Assembly: GCA_001972305.1 (NCBI GenBank)
Contig: BDDD01005828.1
Coordinates: 1 to 64,000, forward strand
From: Cephalotus follicularis
Taxonomy: Eukaryota > Streptophyta > Magnoliopsida > Oxalidales > Cephalotaceae
Length of the DNA stretch: 64,000 nucleotides
Reading direction: 5' to 3'
The notes beneath the pieces were generated by a model that saw only the letters and a program-made list of their open reading frames with translations, was not told the DNA's origin and searched no databases. The translations under genes were made by a program, and so were the position numbers. This document shows, in pieces, positions 1 to 12,807 of this stretch (the first letter of the stretch is position 1; each line of letters opens with the position of its first letter).

Positions 1-396
1 CTAACAGTCAAAATAATGAAAATGGAAAAAGCAAAACAAAAAAAAAGTTAATTAACAAAAATGAAAAAATATGGAACAAAAAAACTTAACTGCTGAAAAA
101 AGAGAAAAAAACTTACTGTTAACAAACTGGTAGTGGAGTGGTGGTGGTGGGTGCCGTTGATGAGAGAGAGATATGTGGATGGAGGAGAGAGAGATCTGGT
201 GGGTAGAGAGAGTTGAGGTTAGGTGGGGAGAGGGAGACTGTTTGTGAGAGGAAATAATGTTTGTGGTGGGGAAAGTTTGAGAGTGTTTTGTTTTTACTTA
301 TAACCTTTTAACATTTTTTTTTGTTCAAAAATTTTTTTTTAAAAAACTTGAGTGGGTGCAGTGGCACCCACTCGTACAAACGTGGCTCCGCCACTG
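1..396. mobile_element. Possible right end of a hAT-like DNA transposon
   Basis: The stretch ends at 381-396 with CGTGGCTCCGCCACTG, whose reverse complement CAGTGGCGGAGCCACG has the form of a hAT-type terminal inverted repeat seen widely in plants. The preceding bases (342-380) hold a GTGGGTGCAGTGGCACCCAC stem. The other terminus lies outside the window, so neither the paired repeat nor an 8-bp target duplication can be checked; the 8 bp that would be duplicated are 397-404. The rest is purine-rich (GAGAG-type) and AT-rich with no coding content. Confidence 0.4.
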
Positions 397-1290
397 GCTA
401 AAGTTTTCTTTACCTTAAATTACAAAAAATTATTAATATTTTATTCAAGATCATTTGATTTAATGAAATGTTATGTGTTATAATATTTATATTCAGTGGT
501 TAGAGTAATTCGGCTCAAGTGTTAAGCTCATTTTTTAATATTGCGACTCGCGATGGTGCAACACTTTTTTTTTCTTCTTATTTGATGTATTTTTGTGTGT
601 TTTTTTAGTTTTGTTTTCAGGTTTTGCTCCATATGTCCCAGTCTTTTAGGTTATTTTAATAGATCTCGTGATTTAAATACTAGATTTGAAAGTGTTTCAG
701 TTAGATCTAGTTTTTTTTATAGTTAAATCTTATTGTTTGTTTTGGTATATCATGATTGTTGTGACTTTGGATGGAATTTATAGTTTCACTTATCTTTGTC
801 TATCGATTTTGTCTGAATATTTCAAATCATTGCGAACTAATATGGATGAGCTATAGTAATACAACATTGTTTGTTAACAAAGATATTTAGGATTAAACTT
901 GGTTATGGAGGACGACATTACAGACAATAACAATATTTTTAGGTGATGGTACAATCGAGTCAATCTTCGGTTACAATCTCTACGATGATATCATATCTGT
1001 TTTTATCGTGTCTATTTTTATAAGAAACCTTATCCATTTTTATCGTATATGGAATAATCTAATTATACCTTACTATCTTTTTGTAATAAAAAATATAAAT
1101 TAACTTGTGATTTAAAGGACAATACAGAATGAACAGACTGCAAATAAAATTACCCGCACCAATTAGGAAAAAAAATCATTTAAAACAAAAATAAAAAATT
1201 TAAAACCCGAGCCAGAAGGAAAAAAAATAAGGACCCACAACGGCTACTTATTCCATGAACCGCCTCAAATAGAGACAGTTACTTCAAAAC
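397..1290. other. AT-rich intergenic DNA upstream of the JmjC gene
   Basis: No open frame, RNA gene or recognisable repeat was seen. The distal promoter of the downstream demethylase gene should lie here, but no specific motif stands out. Confidence 0.5.
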
Positions 1291-1291
1291 G

Positions 1292-1298
1292 TATAAAA
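1292..1298 (+). promoter_or_regulatory. Probable TATA box of the JmjC gene
   Basis: TATAAAA sits in an otherwise mixed-composition stretch about 30 bp upstream of a pyrimidine-rich leader. It is the only good TATA box on this strand between the transposon end and the start codon at 1985. The transcription start is inferred near 1320-1330. Confidence 0.5.
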
Positions 1299-1319
1299 AC
1301 CTGAAGGCACCGTCAGGTT

Positions 1320-4635
<3,316 letters not shown>

Positions 4636-5393
4636 GAGTAAAGAAAATTTTTTTCTTTGAAGATTTTCCTGACACCAAAGAAAGCAAGAATATAGTTCTA
4701 ATTGTAGAAAGAAAAGTAGAATATTTTTGCAGGCTCTACTTAGGTGCTTAGTATTTATCTAATAGTGTGGTTTAATTAGTAATTGTTTTTCATCTTCTTA
4801 TGTTACAATTTACTTCCGTTTTAGTATAACATAGAATGTTTTATTCTATGTTTGTTATGTTCTGTTGTACTATTTTGTTTCACTGACAGATTTGTCTGAG
4901 AAAGCACCATGAAAGTTTTTCTGTATAATTTTGTCATCAAATATTTTTATCTTGTATATTTATATAGTTATAATTAAATATTTAAAATATGTATAAAACC
5001 ATCGAAGTCTTAATGAGAAAGTTATATACAAAGAAATTGAGAATTAATATTAACTATCTTTGATCGCGGACAATGCATGAAATTTTTGGATAAGTTTATT
5101 TACTACATAATTGCAAACATATTTTAATACAAAAATCTAACAAATCTAAAACATAAAACTATCTCTCAATGACAAACTAAAAAAAAACATTCAAGATGGC
5201 AATAATAAGACATTAATAATAATTGGAATACATATATGTCTCTATAACACTAACAATATATTTTAAAAGAGGTTAATACTTTTGAAATCCACGTGGCACA
5301 TATAATAACATATTGTACAATATAATAAAAAAATATATAAAGTACTAATCAAATACTTTGATATACCTTTAATAGAAAGTTGAACCTTTAATC
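4636..5393. other. 3' UTR of the JmjC gene and AT-rich spacer
   Basis: The 3' UTR probably covers roughly the first 300 bases, though no single canonical poly(A) signal is decisive. The rest is AT-rich without coding content and ends at the Tat-1 target duplication. Confidence 0.5.
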
Positions 5394-5398
5394 ATTAG
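5394..5398. repeat. Left target-site duplication of Tat-1 (ATTAG)
   Basis: ATTAG directly precedes the 5' LTR and is repeated at 16725-16729 directly after the 3' LTR. This is the 5-bp duplication expected for Ty3/gypsy integration. Confidence 0.93.
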
Positions 5399-6285
5399 TG
5401 ATATGGGAAAAATTGAATCATACTGAGGATGACACGTGTCTTCTGCAGACATTGCCACGTGCATAAGTGAATTAAAGCTTACATAGATACAATACAGAGG
5501 AAGGCAGGGCACCTCACCAGGAGTCTTTGAAGTCAGCACGGATACTGGTTAGAGGAGGCTTAACAAGCCCTGGAAGGAGTAGTAGACAGGCATCATCCTC
5601 GGCATCAGTGCCGAGGAACTCACCATTGATGATATTGTGGAATTTACCCTCCTCGGCATAAGTGCCGAGGACCTTTTCCTCGACAGTTTGGCAGATGACC
5701 AACTATATCAGGCGCCAACCTCAGGAGAAGCCATGGAACTTGAAGATCCTGCAGGGGAAGAGAAGCAAGAGTTCCCGTCCTCGGCAGCTGTATTGCAGAG
5801 AACCCACTCCTCATCTATGGAATGAGGCCTCAAAACCAGCCTACATATCAGGGATTTGTCTTCATCCTAATATGAAAGATAAGATACAGTCAGTTACCTA
5901 CAAAGAAAGCAGCTACGAATCAGGTGGAGATAAGGGAAATGACCGACATTCTCGGCATTTCCTTAGGGGATACACATCACCTCCGCATTTCACGCTCAGA
6001 CAGTTACAAACCAACACTATAAATATAAGAATCAAAGACATATCTCAGGTCAGCCATTTTTACTCTAAAAGAGCCCTGTTTTCACTGTGCAAAGGTCTAA
6101 CTTGAGCATCGGAGTGTCCCCAGGAGAACAACCTCCTGGACCTTCAACGTATTTGTTCCTCTGTGCAGGGAAAGCATTAACAGCCGTCTTCAACCTTCTC
6201 CTCGGAGAGTAATAGCAGCGTTTCCTTAAACAAATCAAGCCCTTACACGTGGGGTACTGTTGAGGAAAGGATTTCTGTATCAACA
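5399..6285 (+). repeat. 5' LTR of Tat-1
   Basis: Begins TGATATGGG and ends TGTATCAACA; it matches 15838-16724 along its whole length. The U3 part carries a palindromic GACACGTGTC at 5431-5440 and a G-box CACGTG at 5456-5461. A TATA box TATAAATA lies at 6018-6025, so transcription probably starts near 6050. Confidence 0.95.
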
Positions 6286-6304
6286 GTTGGCGTCGTCTGT
6301 GGGA
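6286..6304 (+). promoter_or_regulatory. Primer binding site of Tat-1
   Basis: The sequence right after the LTR (G, then TTGGCGTCGTCTGTGGGA) is also found after the LTRs of Tat-2 (41657 on) and, on the other strand, Tat-3 (ending 58680) with a few changes. TGG at its start fits a tRNA CCA end. I cannot name the tRNA with confidence. Confidence 0.7.
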
Positions 6305-6330
6305 AACGCAGCAAAAAGTCATCAACAACC

Positions 6331-8037
6331 ATGCCTCCGAGGAAGAACAACAACCAGTTTGGAGCCACAGGCAGCCAACAACAGGAGGTCACAGCTCCTC
6401 ACCCAGAAGCCGTCCAAGCGGCGGTCCAAGAACAAGCTCCCGTCACAGGGGAGCAGCTCAATCAACTCCTTTAGGGAATGGAGCGTGTCACTGATCTGTT
6501 GGTCACAACTTTAGCCAACCCACAGCAGCAAGCCGGGCCCGCTCAGCAAGTGGTCCGAGGAGTTTCTGGTCCCTGCAGACCAGAGGTGGAGGTACGACAC
6601 CCACGAGGTGCCAGGAGAAACTCGTCGAGGGGAGACGAACTTCCCCTTAGGCGGTCAGGGGACGACATTCCCCTGGGAAGGAGACCTGAGATCAATGCAT
6701 CTCAGAGGGCAGAGTCCTCGACTGCCAGGGATGGCCCCAACGATCCCAGGAGGGTGCGTCCTCAACGCCAAGCCATGGACGTCGATCCTCGGCAGGAAGC
6801 CAAGGGAGCAGATGAGGCGCAAGTGCGTTCCAATGCTCCGCATAGAGCTGGAATGGCGCGAGGAAGTAGGGTTGACCCCCCGGCCTCAACAGCTGGAGGA
6901 TTAAGTGTTTCTAGCAGGGTTAGAAACATAGAGGATGTGGAGCAAACAGTGGATAGAAGGCTTGCCGAGTTGGAAAGAAGGTTCCAAGGAGTGGAGCAGC
7001 ACAGGGGGTATCTATCCGAGGTGCGAAACATCAGCGCCCACCCCTTCACGTTCGAGATCATGGCAGAGCAAGTCCCCAGCGGGTTCCGATACCCGAGCCT
7101 TGATAAATATAAGAGGTCCACAGACCCCATCCAGCATGTATGCTCTTACATTCAGCCTATGTGGATGTACCAAGCCTCGGACGCCATGCTTTGCCGAGGA
7201 TTCCCAGCGACCTTGATTGGAGCTGCCCAGTCATGGTATTTTACCTTGGCAAGGAATTCGGTGAAGAGCTTCGATCAGTTTATGGAACTGTTCGTAACCA
7301 AGTTCCTCAACAGCACCACGCATAGGAGAAACTCTACCCACCTCATCAACGTGGTGCAGGGTAAAGATGAGTCACTGAGAGATTACCTCACCAGATTCGA
7401 CAAGGAATCTCTCACAGTGAAAGATCTGAAGCCGTCTTTTGTACTGGCAGCCTTGAATAACGGGCTGAGGAGTAACTCATCTCTTAACTTCTCTCTTTTG
7501 AAGAAACCGGCCAAGGACATGGCATACTTGCTGAAGAGATCGGAGAGATATGTTAACGCTGAGGAAGAGATGGCGGCCAGGAAACAAAAGATGCCCTGGT
7601 CAAGCCATCAGGAGGAGAAAGGGGGGCATTCACGAAATGCCCCAGAGAGGAAGGAGAAGAGGAAGGAGAGGTCAGACTTGTCCAAGGAAGACCTCAGACA
7701 TAAACTCTCCAGACGTAAGGGTTCATCCAGGGGGGGAGTACCAATCCCATCTTACAACAATTTCGCCCCCCTCCTGGACACACAAACCAGGATACTTGAT
7801 GTGGAACAAGACAAAGTCCCTTTCCAGTGGCCTGAGAAGCTGAGGACCCCGGCAGAGAACAGGAACGTTGAGAAGTACTGCCGATACCATCGTGACCACG
7901 GGCATGATACAAAGGAGTGCAGGCAGCTGAAAAATCAGATTGAGGACCTAATTAAAAAGGGACATCTGCGCAAGTATGTAGACAGAGATGCTCTCCAAGG
8001 AAGGAGGGAGCAGAGAAGAGAAGAGGCTCCTCGGTAA
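6331..8037 (+). pseudogene. gag: Tat-1 gag, with one premature stop
   Basis: Encodes the capsid/nucleocapsid polyprotein. The start is placed at ATG 6331 (MPPRKN), because Tat-2 and Tat-3 gags begin with the same MPPK/R motif after their primer sites. An in-frame TAG at 6472-6474 falls where Tat-2 has a Gln codon, so codon 48 is a nonsense change; the open part resumes at 6478 and runs 519 codons. A retrotransposon gag domain spans about 7050-7560 (PSGFRYPSLDKY, LNNGL). A Cys/His cluster (KYCRYHRDHGHDTKEC, about 7873-7920) is the usual Tat nucleic-acid-binding knuckle. The frame ends at TAA 8035-8037 and pol continues in the same frame. Confidence 0.85.
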
Positions 8038-11000
8038 CAAGAGGAGCAGCAGCAGCAGCAGCAACCCAGAGGTGTCATCCACACCATCTCTGGTGGGGTC
8101 ACATCTGGTGGTGACCACAAAAATGTGAGGAAAGCCTACGAGAGACAGTCCCTTGCTGTGCAACAAGTCCATCACAGCAAGAGGCTCAAGACTGATGGAG
8201 ACGAGGAGGTGATAACCTTCTCGGAGGCGGACTATGAGGGAGTACGTCTCCCTTATGATGATCCAGTGGTGGTAACTCTTCTGGTGGAACTCTTCACCAT
8301 GAAGAGAATCCTTATTGACAGTGGCAGCTCGGCCGATATCCTGTATAAACACGCATTTGATCAGCTGAGGATACCGGTAGACCAACTAAAGCCCATGAAG
8401 ACCCCACTGGTTGGCTTTGCAGGTGAGATGATCCATCCTCTAGGATCCATCAACCTGTTCGTAGTTGCAGGCACAGCCCCACGTCAAACCCAAGTAGAGA
8501 TGATGTTCCTGGTGGTTGATACCCCAAGTCCGTATAATGCAATAATAGGGCGACCAGGGCTCAACCTATTGGAGGCGATAGTGTCTACGAGACACTTATT
8601 GACGAAGTTCCCCACAAGGTTTGGAGTGGGGGAGGCCAGAGGAGGCCAACAGGTAGCGAGGCAGTGCTACAAAACTACCATCGCGGACAAGGGGAAGGAC
8701 AAGGTGCTTACTATAGCAAATGTAGAGCTCAGGGGAGACATGGAACCCGAGCGACCCCAGCCTGTTGAGGACGTGGTCCAAGTGCCCTTGCATGAGGGCA
8801 ACACTGAACAAGTTTTCCAAGTTGGCTCACAACTTGGGGAGGTGGAGAAGGAGGGATTGATAACATTCCTCCGAAGTAACAAAGACGTGTTTGCCTGGTC
8901 GGCAGAGGAGGTCCCCGGGATCAGTCCCAATGTCATGGTTCATAAGCTAAGTGTGGACCCAACAAGGCCTCCGACCAGGCAAAAGAAGAGGAACTTTCCC
9001 CCAGAGAGGCAGCAGGCAATAGCAAAGGAGGAGAGCAAGCTATTACAGGCGGGATTCATAAGGGAAGTACATTACTCGGACTGGCTGGCGAACCCAGTAC
9101 TAGTCAAAAAGGCAAATGGCAAGTGGAGGATGTGTATCGACTTCACTTACCTCAACAAAGCTTGCCCAAAGGATCAATTCCCTCTCCCAAAGATAGACCA
9201 GTTGGTAGACGCGACCTCAGGCTACAGAATGCTGAGCTTCTTGGATGCCTACTCGGGATACAATCAAATTCCCATGTATGGGCCCAACGAGAGCAAGACA
9301 GCTTTCATCACAGACCGAGGAATGTACTGCTACAAGGTTATGCCCTTCGGCCTGAAGAATGCAGGGGCCACCTACCAGCGTCTAGTGAACAAAATCTTTG
9401 AGCCTCAAATTGGGAAAAATATGGAGGTTTACATCGACGACATGCTCGTCAAGACCCCAGCCAGGAGCCCCCACATAAAAGACTTGGAGGAGAAGTTTGA
9501 GGTGCTAAGGAGGTATAATATGAAACTCAATCTGTCCAAGTGCATGTTTGGGGTCACATCGGGAAAGTTCCTCGGATTCATGGTCTCTAGCAGAGGGATA
9601 GGGGCCAACACAGAGAAGATCTCGACAATTCAAAGCATGAGGCCACCTCAAACCATCAGGGACGTCCAAAGGTTAAATGGGAAGATTGCGGCCCTGAGCA
9701 AGTTTGTGTCGAAGTCAGCAGAGAAGTGCCTTCCCTTCTTCAAAATACTTAGGGATCCCAAGGGATTCTCTTGGTCAGACGACTGTCAAGCAGCCTTCAA
9801 CAAGTTGAAGGAATACCTGTCTTCCCCTCCTCTAATCTCAAAACCCAAGGATGAAGAAGACTTGTATCTGTACCTTGCGGCCACCTCGAGCGCAGTGAGT
9901 GCGGTGCTGGTCAGAGAAGAGGAAAAAGTTCAAAGGCCGGTGTACTATGTGAGCAAGGCTTTGAACGATGCTGAAGGAAGGTACCCTGAGATAGAGAAGT
10001 TTGCCTATGCTTTGATCATCTCGGCCAGAAAATTGAGGTCATATTTCCAAGCCCATACAATCAAGGTTCTGACTGACAAACCGCTTAAACAAGTTCTCGC
10101 AAAACCTGACACCTCGGGCAGATTAATTAAGTGGTCAGTCGAACTAGGCGAGTATGATGTGAAGTTCAAAGCCAAACCAGCAATTAAATCACAGGTACTG
10201 GCCGACTTCGTTGGAGACAATACACCTACGGAGTGTATGGAGGAGAACCCTTCCAAGAGCGAGAAGGGGATGTGGAAATTGTCAGTGGATGGATCTTCCT
10301 ACCTCACTGGCAGTAGGGCAGGGTTAGTATTGACGAGTCCAGATGGTTGGACGTTGGAGTATTCTCTGAGTTTTAAGTTTAAAGCTACAAATAATGAAGC
10401 TGAGTGGGAGGCTCTGATAGCTGGACTGATGATTGCAAAGCACTTGGAGGTACAAAAGATTGAAGCCTCCAGTGATTCTCAGCTAGTGGTTGGTTTGGCA
10501 AATGGGGAGTATGAGGCCAGAGAAGACCTTATGATAAAATACTTGTCCCATTTTCAGGGCATGAAGTCAGCTTTCGAAGTTTTGAGGATTGTGAAAGTAC
10601 CCAGGGCAGAGAACGTCCGAGCAGACCAGTTATCAAAATTAGCAACGACAGAGGAGTTGGAGAAAAATCAAACTGTGCTGGTAGACTATTTGGACAGGGC
10701 CACCATCTTTGAAGTAGGTGTGATGGACATAGATGTACCACAGGAGCCAAACTGGATGACTCATTTTATCAATTGGCTGAGGGTCGGGATCCTGCCCGAG
10801 GATCCCGTGGAGGCGAGGAAGCTGGTCTACAGAGCAAACAGATTCCAATTCCGAGATGGGATCCTCTACAAAAGGACTTTCTCATTTCCTTGGCTGAGGT
10901 GCTTGAACCCCTCAGAGGCCGACTACGCCCTAAGGGAGGTCCATGAAGGAATCTGTGGCAACCATACTAGGGGCAGGACATTGTCTCACAAGCTGTTGAG

Positions 11001-11622
11001 GCAAGGTTACTACTGGCCGACTATGCGTCAAGATGCTATAAACTTAGTGAGGAAGTGTGACAAATGCCAGAGGAACGCAAATATACGCAGAAGGCCTTCT
11101 CAACCTCTGACGTCTATCACGGCCCCGTGGCCCTTTGCGCAATGGGGAATGGACTTCGTCAGACCATTACCTATGGCGACAGGCCAGAGGAAGTTTATAG
11201 CATCCTCATACAGTCTATGTTTCGGAGCAGAGACTATGATACCAGTGGAGGTTGGAATACAATCTCCAAGAGTTGTACATTTCACTGAAAACAATAATGA
11301 AGAAGGTCTCAGATGCATCCTCGACCTAGCGGAAGAGCTCAGAGACAAGGCTGCGATCCGAGTTGCAGCCTACCAGCAGAGAGTAAGCCGCTACTACAAC
11401 AAAAGGTTAAGCCCTAGACCATTAAGACAGGGAGATCTAGTCCTACGAAACTCAGCTGTTACAGATCCAACCGGTACTATAGGAAAACTAGTCCCTGCCT
11501 AGGAAGGGCCATATAAAATCAAAAGGGTCCTCCGCCCAGGAACATTCAAACTTGAAACTTTGGGGGGTAGGGAGATTGCCAGAGCTTGGAATGCCGAGCA
11601 TCTGAGGAAGTACTATCAATAA
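8038..11622 (+). pseudogene. pol: Tat-1 pol: protease, RT, RNase H, second RNase H, integrase with deleted core
   Basis: Same frame as gag after the TAA, open from 8038 to a TAG at 11500-11502. Counting residues from 8125: protease DSG at D65; reverse transcriptase with YIDD at 436-439; a Ty3-type RNase H at about 580-690 whose first catalytic Asp is replaced (LAATSSAVSAVL), typical of Tat elements; then a second RNase H with a complete D722, E758, D784, D834 set. Integrase keeps its zinc finger (H940, H947, C978, C981) and first catalytic Asp (D1010, WGMD). At about 11198-11205 the frame jumps straight to SLCFGAETMIPVEV, so the second Asp, the Glu and most of the core are missing without a frame break. 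The TAG at 11500 replaces a conserved Trp before GPYKIKRVLRPGTF; the original end is the TAA at 11620-11622. Confidence 0.9.
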
Positions 11623-12807
11623 TTGTAAGATGCTCAAAATGAAGTTGAATTTTTTCAAAATTTATGTTCAATATCATAGTTCCAAGTTTGCAAGGGACCG
11701 GAGGTCCAATGTTCATGTCCTCAAACCTCTGAACAGCCACCGATTAGTTCCCTCAGTCTTTACTTTATGCATCTCGGACCATGCCCCCAAGGGGACATTC
11801 AGAGATCCAAAGCTTTCCAAGTCCTACGAAGACTAACCCTCAAAAGGAAAACCAACACAAGCCGAGGTCTCGAACAGACTGAGGTAACACACATCCGAGA
11901 AAACGCTCAAGGATACACTGACAAAAGCCTCCTTCCGAGGAGCATACAAAAGCCTCCTTCCGAGGAGCACACAGAAGCTTCATTCCGAGGAACCCCCCTA
12001 TACTCATCAACAAAGACTCCTTCCGAGGAGCGCACCCAAAGACTTCCAAGGAAGCACTAAGACTCCCCAGGGAGCAAACTCTGGTTAGCAATACCATAGG
12101 AACTTGACCAACAAGACTTGAAGTCGTGACTTGAAAGGCGAATCCATGGGAACTCACAACGATCAAGCTCGTCGGACTGAGCACTTTAATACAAGTGTCC
12201 CTATGAGGACTGCAAGCTCAGCCGACCTGTCCTAAAAACCTAATAGGTCAGACGACACTCTCCTCGGCAAACCCATAGAAACTTGTCCGAGCAGACCAAG
12301 AACTCAACCTATAAGTACAAAAAAAAATTTGAAGACTAAATTATAATTACTTAAGCACCTTTGAAGTAAAGGGTCCTGCGAGGACTGCTAGGCTTAAGTG
12401 TTCTCATCTACGAAGAGTTAATGATTTGGGCTAAGTTAAAATTCCTAGGAGAATTATCAGCACATGTATACACACGAAGCTCAAACACACAACATAAGGG
12501 ACCAACCGAAGGTAAAGTCCGAGAATACAAAAGGTTTTTTATTAATATCTTTGATAAATTACTTTAAGCCCTTTTGGAGTAGTGTCTGCTTCTACGAGAA
12601 GTCAGAGGTCCCAGTGAGTGCAAAATTCCCAAGGGGATTGTTAACATACATGCCAAGTGTAAACATCTCAAGCATAATGTAAAAAATAAAGACAGAGATC
12701 CAAAAATGCAAAAAGTCTTTTCTTTATTCACAAATTGAAGATTACAAATACAAGAAAAAGAAAATTATTACAAGGCAAAAAAGAAGAAAAAATCTAGCCT
12801 ACAAAGA
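11623..12807 (+). other. Tat-1 3' region between pol and the antisense gene
   Basis: Non-coding on the plus strand. It holds a GGAGGTCCAATGTTCATGTCC...CCTCTGAACAG block (about 11700-11740) that recurs in the 3' regions of Tat-2 and Tat-3. About four short direct repeats of CTCCTTCCGAGGAGC (11930-12030) follow. No further domain was recognised. Confidence 0.55.
12723..12728 (-). terminator. Poly(A) signal of the Tat-1 antisense gene
   Basis: Reads AATAAA on the minus strand, about 80 bases beyond the antisense stop codon at 12808-12810. This spacing is normal for a plant 3' UTR and supports a separate minus-strand transcription unit. Confidence 0.5.

Noticed and set aside
5637-6105. Frames inside the Tat-1 LTR, repeated at 16076-16529
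   Set aside because: They lie in non-coding LTR sequence, differ between the two LTRs by ordinary substitutions, and match no protein family.
6655-7130. Open frames on the minus strand opposite Tat-1 gag (up to 122 codons)
   Set aside because: They overlap a recognisable gag, have no domain, no promoter or splice signals, and arise from GC-rich codon bias.
8125-11502. Endogenous plant pararetrovirus
   Set aside because: Domain order with integrase, LTRs, 5-bp target duplications and a second RNase H fit Tat Ty3/gypsy and not a caulimovirid; there is no movement protein.
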